DNA from: Phlyctochytrium arcticum
Lineage: Eukaryota; Chytridiomycota; Chytridiomycetes; Chytridiales; Chytridiaceae
Direction: 5' to 3'
NCBI GenBank assembly: GCA_025602905.1
Contig: JAHLKI010000005.1
Location: 1,240,001-1,304,000 of the forward strand
Length of the DNA stretch: 64,000 bases
Below the pieces are notes generated by a model, which was given only the letters and a program-made list of their open reading frames with translations, searched no databases and was not told where the DNA came from. Below, piece after piece: positions 1 to 9,561 of the stretch; the first letter of the stretch is position 1; every line of letters starts with the position of its first letter. Position numbers and translations under genes: made by a program.

Positions 1-374
1 GTATTTATTCTTCGATTTCTGAGAACAACTCAAGAACGATTTCAACTACTGGACCGACACATTATCCTCAAAGCATTGGACTGTAGCCGTGCGGGGGTGT
101 GTTAGGATTCAGGATTCACAGCCACATCCAATGCTGCGCTATTCGGCCATAGGCCGCAGAACCACATTTGTTTAAGATAGATTGGGGACTGAAACCTATA
201 TAAGGCATCTCATGTATACCCTTTCCCTAATGACTACTGTACCTAGTACCGATTTTCAACAGCCTTAGCGCAGTCGTGCGGTCAATGCTCATCAAACCAC
301 GAGCCCGCCGTAGTTCGTGTGTCCGCATACGCACACTGCCAAAATTTGCTTACAGAATGAAAAAGAAGTCAAAA
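1..374. other. Unassigned AT-rich stretch
   Basis: No coding signal or RNA gene is recognisable. It lies downstream of the truncated MULE transposase on the minus strand and may contain the decayed terminal part of that element. No terminal inverted repeat could be identified by eye. Confidence 0.4.
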
Positions 375-1356
375 TTAGCTCAGTTTGTCACCACGGAGCC
401 ATGAAGAAACAGAGACGTACTGTTTAGCGGCCAAGCCGAATTTGGTCTGCACGTTGGAAGCAATATGCCAGCAGCAGAATGCATTGAAAGTATCGGGTAA
501 GACGGAGGCAACTGCATTGATGAGACTTTTCTCCCGATCGTTAATCACAACACAAGTTGTAGAGTCGGTCGACATCGGGGTGTGCTTCTTTCATGGCTGT
601 CAAGAACCAAGTCCAGGTATCCTCAGATTCGCTCGGTACAACAGCCCACGCCAGGATCACAAGGTTATCATTTGCATCCATACCCACCGCCAATAGCAAC
701 GTCTGGATAAAGCGGCTCTTCGTGAAGGTACCATCATGTGTTGAAAAGCATTCCGGGCCGCACCCGTAGCAATGAAAATGCTGTGGAACCGACGTACGTT
801 TGGATCTTGCCTTGTGACCGCTTGTGTTTGCAATTTGACAATGGCCAGAGGGTCCACATGCTTGAGATTCTGAACGTACGAATTAATAAGTGTGAACTGC
901 TTTCTTTGATCCTCGGCTGTCTCATTCAATACTGCTTCTAATGCCTTGTGAGCGGTGGTATACGGTACAGTCAATCCGAGCGGAAGTTGGAAGAATTCTT
1001 GGACACTTTTGACCTTGGTGTCCTTATTCACAGGAAACCCGGCCTCAATAAGTGCCAGCAGGTATTCATGATCTGTTTGACTGGAGCGTGCCTTGCCGAG
1101 GGATCCCTGACAACTGTGAACATCATAGAATTTGCTCACGACAATCTGCTGGGTTCGGAGGGAACACTGGATTCTGATGTAAGCGCTACAGTCCGTCCCC
1201 TTGCATTTCAAGTAGGCTCGTTGCTTGTTTCGCTCTGCCACCTTGAATGATGTCAGATTTCCCTTGCATGTTCGCGTGCGGCATTAATTGCGTCGTCCAT
1301 CGATCCATATATCTGTCCTTCGGCGATTGCTGGGAGTCTCCCAAGTGCAGTGGTCA
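375..1356 (-). pseudogene. Mutator-like (MULE) transposase, broken and truncated (MULE-1)
   Basis: This is a remnant of a MULE-family cut-and-paste transposase. Reading from a putative ATG at 1354-1356, the N-terminal part looks like a FAR1/WRKY-GCM1-type DNA-binding region (a Cys-Ala-Tyr-Ile segment followed by a Cys/His pair). The catalytic core follows, with the first Asp in the motif STHDGTF and a second Asp in INDREKSL followed by the CCWHI motif. Three frameshifts are inferred, near 1270, 760 and 595, because conserved segments continue in different frames. The protein stops shortly after CCWHI, so the third catalytic residue (Glu) and the SWIM and zinc-knuckle tail are missing. It faces away from MULE-2 and differs from it in sequence, so it is not a copy of it. 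It is very likely inactive. Confidence 0.8.
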
Positions 1357-1815
1357 TTTTGTGATTCCTTGAAGTTGTGTCTTTTCGAGTATCCTTGAGC
1401 AAAGTATTCAAGAAACAACAACCCAAACCCAAGTCTGCACCCGAGTCGAGTTTTTTGGTCCAATTAACCCATTTTGTACTTAATAAGAGTTTATATCCCT
1501 CAATTTTAATTTATAACCGCCAAAACCGTCCTATTTTGTGAATTTGTAAAAAAACGTCCTATTTTGTGAATTTTGGTTCGAAACTGTCCTATTTTGTGTA
1601 ATTTGCCAACTTTGAAACGTTTCTCATGTAACATCATAACAGTATCAATAAATTGTTTACCCTGAATAGAAGCTATTGTCAGTTGCAGCAGCAGTGAAGT
1701 CCAGAATAATGTTGCGTCTGAGCAGAGTGAAGGTACAACAATTCTCTGTTGGATGCTGCAATGGAGTAATTTTGTCTTACCCTTGGAATGGTAGAAGAAC
1801 ACTCGCGCGGATTCC
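1357..1815. other. Spacer between two divergent MULE genes
   Basis: AT-rich sequence with no supported gene. It contains the short tandem repeat at 1527-1606 and presumably the 5' ends of both flanking MULE elements, but no clear inverted repeat was found. Confidence 0.4.
1527..1606. repeat. Imperfect tandem repeat, about 28-30 bp, 3 copies
   Basis: The core GTCCTATTTTGTG begins at 1528, 1556 and 1586, with A/T-rich linkers between copies. It lies upstream of both divergent MULE transposases and could be a subterminal transposase-binding repeat. That role is inference. Confidence 0.6.
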
Positions 1816-3683
1816 ATGAAGTGGGTTTTGATGGCGCTGGCAACCTCGCCAACGCAGCCGGCAAGCCTCGATCAGGAGATGATCAATCGGTCTGCGATGA
1901 CACGGGCGGACCTAGAAATGGTATGCAAATATACTGATGCAGCAAAGGTTCTTGCTCTGAATGATGGCGATTGCGCAGTATGGACGCCCCCACTTCCCCC
2001 TGCAGGCCCATTCAAAACTGCTGAGGAAGCTGATCATGCTCTAAAGCAGTTCGCGATTGACAACGGATTTGCAATTGCCAATGGGAGATATAAACGCCTC
2101 GGCGGTCCCAATACGCCGATCCACAAAATGTGGCGTCCCTGCGCTTGCTATGGCGAATATCAGCCGAAGGACGACGGTATTCCTTTGATCAAGAAAGCAA
2201 GCCAGAAATCAGGCTGCACTTATATGGCGATTTTGAAGGGAGAAGTAAAAAATGGGATTGTCGGTGAATTACCGACACCTTTCACTCTTTTTCTGGAGCG
2301 TTCATGTTAATGGCCAGCGAATCAACTGAAGATTATGAAATTGTACTTGATTCGATTACACGATCATTGTCGGCACCACCAAGCTTCGTTGTCAACAATT
2401 CTGATGCTGCATTTATTTCCGCCATAAAAAGCAGATGGCCTTCTACCAAAATTATCCTTTGCCACTGGCATATTTGGCAGAACATTAAGAAACATTGCCA
2501 GAAGAATTTTGTTGACGAAAACGAAAAGTACAATGCAGACGCATTTGCCACCTTCAAAGTGTAAGCGAGGGTTCCCCAACAATATTTTTCGAATCGATCG
2601 CTTAACTTTTCCTTTAGAACCTGGAACAAACTGGAAAGGGCCAAGTCCGAAGGCGAATTCAGAGAAATCTGGGAAAAAATTGAAAACAACGTTGACAAAG
2701 CCACCTATGCCTACTTGGAGAAAAGTAAGATGCCCTTACGACAACATTGGGCCAGTTTATATATCGACAAATTCCAACACATCAATGCCACTGTTACGTC
2801 TCGAGTGGAAGGAAAGCACTGGGCCTCTATCAAATCCAACGGTTCGGCAAATTCTACCATCCTTACCTTGTATGAAACGATTTGCAAGAACTGTGCGCAG
2901 CAGATGTCTGATTATCGTACCTCTGTTGGGTCAGAGGCCAGCGCTACCCACCGCTTCATGACAGAAGATGACAACCAGAAGCAGGAAAAGAAGAAGCGAT
3001 TTCGCACACCGGTTAGGATCCAGCCATTGTATGCGGAGATCAACAAACGTCTTCCTCTACACATCCTCAAACTGCTTGACCAGGAGCGAATCAAAGCGGA
3101 CAGAATTATCAAAGCCAATGATGCCTCTACCGTTCTGAGTGAGGGTTCGCTAGTTCTCAAGCCATGCACATCATGGCATCGAACAGTTATGGGCATGCCG
3201 TGTGCTCATGAGATCCTCGTGATGCGCGAGGAAAAACGAGCCTTGAAGATGTCCGATTTTATTTTGAGGTGGCGACTGAACCCTATAACTGCAAGCTCGG
3301 AGGTTAAAGAGCCCCCCGTCGGTCGCTTTATGAAGGCCACACATGACCGTGGAAACAAGCGACTGCGTGTGGGATCTGAAATCGCGGAAAGCCAACTCAT
3401 GGCAAGCCAGCGCAAGTGCGGAATTTGCCAGGCACGCGGACATGACAGGAGAGAGTGCCCAAGCGCCGTGGTTGCCGCACAAGACGCAGCACTTATGTTT
3501 GACAGCGTGCTGAGCAATGAAGTCGTTACCTCTAGCCACTCAACTACCGCTACAGAGGATAGTAGCTCGGAAGCCCTTTCACCATCTTCAATTTCCGCTG
3601 TACCTCAAACTCGTGCCTTGCGCAGATGTTCAGGTTGTGGTTTGACAATGCACACTTATGGTAAATGCCCAAATAAGCGCTGA
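1816..3683 (+). pseudogene. MULE transposase with internal deletion (MULE-2)
   Basis: A Mutator-like transposase. The first segment (1816-2310) carries a FAR1-like N-terminus ending in a His/Cys-containing region. The frame then shifts near 2300 into a segment with the second catalytic Asp (VVNNSDAAF) and the motif CHWHIW. A 57-nt GT-AG intron at 2561-2617 joins to the third segment, which has the catalytic Glu in TSRVEGKHW, a SWIM-like zinc motif (SWHRTVMGMPCAHEI) and two zinc knuckles, CGICQARGHDRREC and a C-terminal CSGCGLTMHTYGKC. The region that should hold the first catalytic Asp (a D-x-T-Y/F block) is missing at about 2280-2310, where two conserved parts are fused out of frame. The protein is therefore predicted to be catalytically dead although its DNA- and zinc-binding parts are well kept. 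Confidence 0.8.
2561..2617 (+). other. Intron in MULE-2
   Basis: GTAAGC donor and TTTAG acceptor, 57 nt. Removing it restores a continuous frame (ATFKV then TWNKLERA) across a segment that otherwise ends in a stop. Confidence 0.75.
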
Positions 3684-3835
3684 CTTTGGATGGTTTTTAC
3701 TGGTCTTTAGTCCTTTCCGTTTCTGTATGTCTATTCAGTTATTCACCATAGTATATTGTGTAGTGTATTGGATATCTTACTACCAGTCTTCTTTGTGCCA
3801 CTATCTCCTTTGAGCGATGATTTTCCCACAGGGAG

Positions 3836-3868
3836 CAGGGTTGCAGGCAGGGTTGCCAGCAGGGTTGC
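3836..3868. repeat. 12-bp tandem repeat, 3 copies of a CAGGGTTGC core
   Basis: CAGGGTTGC starts at 3836, 3848 and 3860. It lies in the G-rich spacer between MULE-2 and the truncated Helitron. The spacer also holds two 21-bp imperfect copies of a GGGGTGCARATWTGGCA-type sequence at about 3932-3970. Confidence 0.7.
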
Positions 3869-3977
3869 GCATCCGGCCAGGTGGCTGTGCTGACTATGAA
3901 GCGCCATGCCAACAAGGGGTATGACTCAGCAGGGGTGCAAATATGGCAATCCGGGGGTGCAGATTTGGCAGCCGCCC

Positions 3978-5802
3978 CGTTTTCACTTGCGTATGCTGTT
4001 GAGTCATGTACGGGGGCCGACCTCTTATGAGGATCTTCGAACGCACGACGGCGTTTTGTATGAAACGTTCAAAGAGGCAGCGATTGCACGAGGGCTCCTT
4101 GAGGATGACACTGAGTATGATACGTGTCTGGAGGAAGCAACTGTGTCCTCCATGCCATCACAGATCCGCAAGCTGTTTGCCACTATGGTGGCCTTCAGTG
4201 AACCAGCAGACGTTGCAAGGCTGTTTCATAAGCATTATGAAGCAATGGCCGAGGATCAGAGGGACATGTCGGAAGGTCAACGGCAATTCCGCGTCATTGC
4301 AGACTTGGACCGGCTTTTGGAGCCGTTCAATATGCGCATGTCGACTTGGATTAACCTAGAAGAGTTCTACTCCGAAGGGTTCGATCCGAACGACGATGGG
4401 GCTCAAGAAGACTTAAACCAAAATGACCAAGACACTGATATTGCTCAGCTCATTGACACTTTGAATGTCGATCAGAGATCGGTATTCGAGAGGGTGGCGG
4501 ACTCTGTCCGTCAAGGTGCAACCTCTCAGGAGCGAGTCTTCTTCTTGGATGGGCCCGGCGGGACCGGCAAGACATACGTCTACAATACGCTGTTGCGCGC
4601 GATGCATTCTGAGGGCTTCCGGTGTTTGGCAATGGCCAGCAGTGGTATTGCTGCGTGTCTTCTTCATGATGGAAGAACGGCACATTCAACTCTCGCTATT
4701 CCGTTGGAGCTTAACGAGACAAGTACATGTCACTTTGGCCCTCGATCTGCAATTGCCAACACCCTTCGGGAGGTTGACTTGATCATCTGGGACGAGGCAC
4801 CCATGGCTTCTCGATATGCGATTGAAGCGGTTGACCGTACTATTCGGGATGCACTTGATGTCAACAAGCCATTTGGTGGCAAAGTGATGCTCTTTGGAGG
4901 TGACTTCAGGCAAATTTTGCCAGTTGTTCTACAAGGTGGTCGGTCGGCAACAGTTGGGCGCTGTTTCAAAAAATCACCCCTTTGGCCTCACGTTACAACA
5001 ATGAATTTGACCATCAATCTGCGTCTGCAGTCACGGCCATACTTCCAGCAGTTTCTACTTGATGTTGGTGAGGGCAGAAACGGTGCGCGTGTGAACATTG
5101 AGGAATCCATGGTTGCTACAGGGAACAACCTGGATGGTTTGATCGATGACATCTTTGCGGACGGCGCTGACTTTGAAGATCGTGCGATTCTCGCTGTCAA
5201 GAATGACGACGCTCAGATGATCAATCATAGGGTGGTAGAACGTCTGCCTGGTGACTCCCGCGAGTGCTTGAGCGCTGACTACGTTGATCAAGAGGACGCC
5301 TCTACTTATCCTGTAGAGTTCCTCAATACTCTGCAGCTTTCGGGACTTCCTCCCCACAAGCAAGCTTGAGCTCAAACCTGGCCAGTTTGTCATGCTCCTC
5401 AGGAACCTCAACCCTTCGCGTGGTTTGTCAAACGGAACTCGCTTGCAACTACTTGAGGTGGTATCGCAACGGCTTCTACGCTGCCAAATCATTGAAGGGC
5501 CCTTCACTGGCAATGTGGTTCTTATCCCGCAAATCACACATAGGTGCAGTGATTCATGGATGCCGTTTACTTTGTATCGGCGACAGTTCCCGGTCACTGG
5601 CGCATTTGCCATGACCATCAACAAGTCCCAGGGACAGTCTTTCAACCATGTTGGCGTATATTTGGGCACTCAGGTCTTCACGCATGGTCAGCTGTATGTG
5701 GCTCTTTCGCGAGGTCGTCACCCAGACCAAATTAAAGTTGTGACTGGATCGGAAAATGCAGGCAATGGAGTTCAGAATGTGGTCTTTTCCGAAATCATCT
5801 GA
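3978..5802 (+). pseudogene. Helitron helicase fragment (PIF1-like)
   Basis: The C-terminal helicase domain of a Rep-helicase protein. Visible motifs are Walker A GPGGTGKT, Walker B IIWDEAPM, the PIF1-family motif LFGGDFRQILPVV, and a final block with GAFAMTINKSQGQ and LYVALSRGRHP. The in-frame ATG at 3906 lies in unrelated upstream DNA and is accidental. A duplicated CAAG at about 5360 shifts the frame, stopping one reading frame at 5369, and the protein resumes as LELKPGQF. The same duplication is present in copy 2, so the lesion predates the separation of the copies. No Rep nuclease motif is present, so it cannot be autonomous. Confidence 0.88.
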
Positions 5803-6123
5803 ATACTTCCTTAAATGTTGGCGATTCTTACTTGAAGTTACGATGTTGGCAATTCTCAGCACATGAAGCTGTATAGTTCCAAACGTTAATATCCTGCATG
5901 TTTGGGGTTCATGCATTCAACGTCCCCCTGTTACTATACAACACAATGTGTGGGTATGGCTAAGATGATAATAACTTCCATCTTAAAGTTGAGGGAAATG
6001 CAATGACCAAATCAAAGAGATCTACTCGCAAAATAACATAAAGGATGAAAATTGTGATGCATATATGTGGAACATGTATTATGCGCGTTCGCCATCGTTC
6101 TCACACATAAAGTCAATGCGCGC

Positions 6124-6150
6124 TGCGAAGCGAGGCGCGCCAACCGCTAG
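6124..6150 (+). other. Helitron 3' terminal hairpin and CTAG end
   Basis: Two GCGCGC arms separated by about 11 nt, then AACCGCTAG and a T outside the element. This fits the Helitron rule of a hairpin shortly before a CTRR end inserted before T. The equivalent end of copy 2 is at 24448-24475 on the minus strand. Confidence 0.8.
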
Positions 6151-6622
6151 TAGTAACGAAAGAATCAAGGCATTTCAAAAGAAGCACGGAAAGAACAAAA
6201 ATGTATGAATGGGAAGGACAAAGCAGAATTGAATGAAAAAATCAGCATATCTTTAAAAGTTAAGGCATAATAAAAGGGCAGTACAAACAGAGACAAAAGA
6301 AATGGAAAAGACATATTGCTGCAGCATCAAATAAGGGCGGGAAATCAAGGAAGCAAAGAACGGAAATCATAGCAAGAGCAAAAAAATGAAAGCAAGCAAC
6401 ACCGTAATGCGCAAAAGCAAAAGATGGAGAAAAACGTCATTGGTTAAAACCCTCAGCACTGTTTACAAGCCTGCAAGGCGCGTACAGCTATCCACGCATC
6501 CCAACTTCTGGTCACGTGCACTAGTCTTTACCTTAAGACTAAGTTGCTTTTGCTATGGATCCTTCCTTTTCCATATCATCTGCATTTCCTCTACCGCCAC
6601 TTCGAATTTTGAACATTCCAAA
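6151..6622. other. Purine-rich intergenic stretch
   Basis: Rich in A and G on the plus strand (many AAAG, GAAA and AGAA runs). Parts resemble 16.6-17.1 kb: both contain CAGCATATCTTTAAAA, and both end near a segment reading CACTGTTTACA followed by a GCGTACA segment. The two are probably copies of one dispersed, non-coding repeat. No gene is supported. Confidence 0.5.
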
Positions 6623-7464
6623 ATGTCTCAAGATAAACAAAGGGACGTGGGAAGATCATCCGGAAACACCAACAAGGATCCAAACTATGATGCGACCCTT
6701 GAGAACATCATGCAAAAGAACGTTGGACGCATTGCAGAATTGGAGGCCGCCCTTGCCACTGCGAGACAATCTGAAATCAATTACAACAAAGGATGCTACA
6801 ACAACATCAAAACCTTTGAGGGTTGAGGCACAGATTGTCAAAGCGATATGAAAACATGGATATACGAGATGGAACGATTTCTGGACCTTGACGCTACTCA
6901 TCTCCCACCAGCCAAGCAAGGACAGTTGGCGGGGCTGGGGAGCCAAAGAACTTGACAAAGGACTGCAAAACTTACGACGACATTAAAATGAAATTGCAAG
7001 CTTGCTGGGGACACCAACAGCACGGTATTCTGATCAGAGAAGCTCTGTTGGATCTTACGGTCGAGAGAACAATGTCTGACTACGTTCGGAAGTTTAATTA
7101 CACCGTCGCGCGCCTTGGCAAAGATACACTCGGAGTCCAGGAAGCAATCACGTACTTCCTTCGTGGTCTCCCCCACGACGTCCGCCGCCCACTCCTCAAC
7201 GAAATCACTCAAAGCCATCTGACAACATTGGTACAAGTTCAAACAGCAGCAGAAACTTATCACGACACGGTGTCTGTCTCGGCTGGATCTATTCAGATGG
7301 TCCAAGACTGCAACCAGCAAGGAGGGCGCTCTTGGTACCAGAGCAAAAAATCCGACAACCGTCCAAAGAACAAAGGCCCGCAGAAGCCCACTGGGAAGTG
7401 GTGCGGCTATTGCGAAATGGACAACCACACACCGCAGCATGCGGACACCTCGAACGCATACTGA
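6623..7464 (+). pseudogene. copia GAG, frameshifted
   Basis: From the ATG at 6623 (MSQDKQRD) the frame holds to 6826, then continues in other frames through a segment reading MERFLDLDATHL and the central GAG domain (CWGHQQHGILIREALLDL, YFLRGLPHDVRRPL). The tail is basic and ends in CGYCEMDNHTPQH, a degenerate CCHC zinc knuckle whose last Cys is missing. At least two frameshifts are needed. The role, packaging of element RNA, is inferred from the family. Confidence 0.7.
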
Positions 7465-7562
7465 AAGAAGCTGGTCCCTCTTCCCAAATGCCGTTTACCA
7501 CCCGAGACACTGCTCGCCAAGTCCAAGACACTACCAACCAAGCCTTCAATTGACAATTTGCG

Positions 7563-7871
7563 CAGTCGGGTTCTCCAGCAGCTGTTTTAGACTCCGGCTG
7601 CACTAGCACCACCACCAACAACCCTGATCTTTTCACTACAATAAAACCTACCACACGTACCTTAGCCGTTGCCACAGGCGCACAAACTCCAGTTGATGGT
7701 GAAGGTACCATAAAATTAAAACTCAAAAACGGCAAGGATCTTTACGTCCCACGCTGCTTACTCGCCCCTCATATCCACTGCCCAACTGGCAGATCAAGAC
7801 ATTGCCACTCTATTTACAAAAGACGAATCTATCCTACTGAAACAAAACAACGCGTTGGCCTCATGCATTGA
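7563..7871 (+). pseudogene. copia aspartic protease fragment
   Basis: Contains the active-site motif AVLDSGCTS (D-S-G), a GAQTPVDGEGTIKL segment and DLYVPRCLL, the order expected for a Ty1/copia protease. After about 7765 the conserved continuation (ISTAQLADQDIATLF) is found in another frame, so a frameshift separates the protease from the linker leading to integrase. Confidence 0.75.
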
Positions 7872-8034
7872 CCACAACGAGGAAATTATCGCACGTAGTG
7901 CCCGTGAAGGCAACCTTTACCCTCTACCACATATACAACCTAATACACAACCCGATATGGGCATATCGCCATACTTACCTACTACTACACACACTCCGGC
8001 CTCTGGGAATCCCATGCCATACACTTTACACACC

Positions 8035-8039
8035 ACGGC
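8035..8039. other. 5-bp target-site duplication (left), ACGGC
   Basis: ACGGC directly before the solo LTR. It is repeated at 8266-8270 directly after it. Confidence 0.85.
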
Positions 8040-8265
8040 TGTAGGAGAGTGATGAAGCGTGGCTTCAAGCGTGGGATCAATTAGACTTAGATTGTACAGT
8101 TGTGTTACGCGAGTTTTTTGGGCGGGATCAGATAGAACCTGTCGGAGATTCAGAACTTAGAACGGGAGGTCGATTGTATAGAACCCCTATACATTAACGC
8201 TTGAATAAACTACTCTAAACAGTCAGTTGTTAGTTGCATTCAAGTTCGTAGTCTCGGCTACTACA
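8040..8265. mobile_element. Solo LTR, 226 bp
   Basis: Starts TGTAG and ends CTACA, a perfect 5-bp inverted terminus of the TG...CA type, and is flanked by the 5-bp duplication ACGGC. It interrupts the 39-bp repeat of the host copia element exactly, and removing it with one ACGGC restores the period. It does not resemble the presumed LTR start of the host copia at 11372, so it comes from a different LTR family. Solo LTRs arise by recombination between the two LTRs of a full element. Confidence 0.85.
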
Positions 8266-8392
8266 ACGGCCTCTAGGAATCCCATGCCACACACTACACA
8301 CACTACGGCCTCTGGGAATCCCATGCCATACACTACACACGCTAGGGCCTCTGGGAATCCCATGCCAAACATTACACACACCGCACCCACTC

Positions 8393-9251
8393 GTGCATCT
8401 GACCAGTGCGCCCCTCCTAGGTACATTCCAACTCCCTCGGACGGACGCCCAACGATGGCACGAACGCCTCGGACACCCTAGTAAATTGGCCATGCGCAAG
8501 ATACACACCCACACAACGGATGGTCCTCTTTTCTCCACCGCCGCATTAGAAGACCCCACATTCACCTGCTCCGGTTGTGTCCATGGCAAAGCGCACGCTA
8601 CACCGTTCCTCTCATCCACACGCCAACCCGTTCGTCCCTTTGAGTATGTGTCCTCGGATATTGACGAATTACCATCCCCCACACACGACGGTTTTTGCTA
8701 TTTTGTCTCCTTCATCGACCACTACTCCCATCACGCGTATGTCGTACTCCTCAAGAATCGTGATGGTCCCAGCACGCTCGCAGCATTCATGAAATATCTC
8801 TCTCAGGTCGTGATGAAGCTTCCCGCACCAGAAAATCGTTCAATTGGCACGCTGCGCACGGACAACGGAGGCGAGTACGTGAACCATGAGATGCGAGCCT
8901 TCCTTCTAAAGATTTTGACTTGCCACGAAACAACAATCCCTGGGACTTCTCAACAGAATGGTATCGCTGAGAGGTTCAATCGGACGATTATGGACATGGC
9001 GCGCTCACTTCTTTTTGGGACCCCTCACGGTCTACCTATCGCATTGTGGGGCTATGCTGTCAGACATGCCGTACGACTCTACAACCTACGCTATCACACT
9101 CGAATCGAGACATCCCCCGACGCCAAACTATACGCACGACCCAATTCTGGCCTATTGGACCTACGTGTATTCGGATGTCTGGTCTACCATCATAACATCC
9201 GGACAACTACAGATAAACACAAACTGAGCACGCGTGGCTGTGACGGGTTCT
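8393..9251 (+). pseudogene. copia GAG-pre-integrase and integrase
   Basis: The zinc-binding region has WHERLGHPS, then a C-x2-C pair in FTCSGCVHGK. The catalytic core shows Asp in SSDIDELPS (the usual position of the first Asp), Asp in RTDNGGEY and Glu in QQNGIAERFNRT. The C-terminal part, with LRVFGCLVYHH and KLSTRGCDGF, is cut by an insertion at 9252. The catalytic domain itself is open, so this is the best preserved part of the element. Confidence 0.85.
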
Positions 9252-9561
9252 GGTTCTTTTATACTAGCGGCAGGCGGCCGAATGACATGTGTCATTGGTC
9301 CCTGAGAGCGGTAGCAATCACTACTGTGCGAGCTGGCATGCGCCACACTCGTGACAGGTTTTCTAAGTTTTCTTCCATCATAAAGTACTCTGATAGCATT
9401 AGACATAACTTTAAGTGCTTTTTGACCATTACACTACCCGAACTCTCGCAACCTGGGAAGTTAGTTGCATATAGCGTCCATTTTACTTTTCTTTGAGCCC
9501 CTTTCTTTCATCGGACCGATCCACCTGACTCCTTTGCAGTGGCTGGCTCTGTCGATTTTTA
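9252..9561. other. About 310-bp insertion in the copia pol gene
   Basis: The conserved protein runs up to STRGCDGF at 9251 and resumes at GFTEGTKGIVLWDP just after 9561. The intervening DNA has stops in the pol frame and no recognised domain. It ends in TTTTTAG like an intron acceptor, but no GT donor is present at the left edge, so it is more likely a small inserted element. No target duplication could be confirmed. Confidence 0.55.

Larger units (their letters stand above)
3978..6150 (+). mobile_element. Helitron copy 1, 5'-truncated
   Basis: Collinear with the last 2.17 kb of the minus-strand Helitron at 24448-26621. Similarity begins abruptly at 3977-3978, in the middle of the helicase gene, so the 5' end and the Rep domain are absent. 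The 3' end is typical for the superfamily: a GC-rich hairpin built from two GCGCGC arms, then CCAACCGCTAG followed by a host T. The second copy ends at exactly the same CTAG with different flanking DNA, which fixes 6150 as the element's 3' terminus. By eye there are no differences from the other copy over 3978-5681, but about 15 differences in 5682-6150. Confidence 0.85.
7984..8385 (+). repeat. 39-bp minisatellite encoding a 13-residue repeat, split by a solo LTR
   Basis: The GGCCTCT core recurs at 7998, 8037 (continuing at 8268), 8307 and 8346, an exact 39-bp period once the inserted LTR is removed. Because 39 is a multiple of 3 the repeat keeps the pol frame and encodes copies of ASGNPMPYTTHTT between protease and integrase. 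Copies differ by a few bases. Confidence 0.85.

Noticed and set aside
5055..5669. 204-codon open frame antisense to the Helitron helicase
   Set aside because: It appears in both Helitron copies only because the sense strand is conserved. It has no domain, so it is a shadow.
7981..8385. CRISPR-like array
   Set aside because: The 39-bp units are contiguous, have no spacers and are in frame with pol. The genome is eukaryotic.
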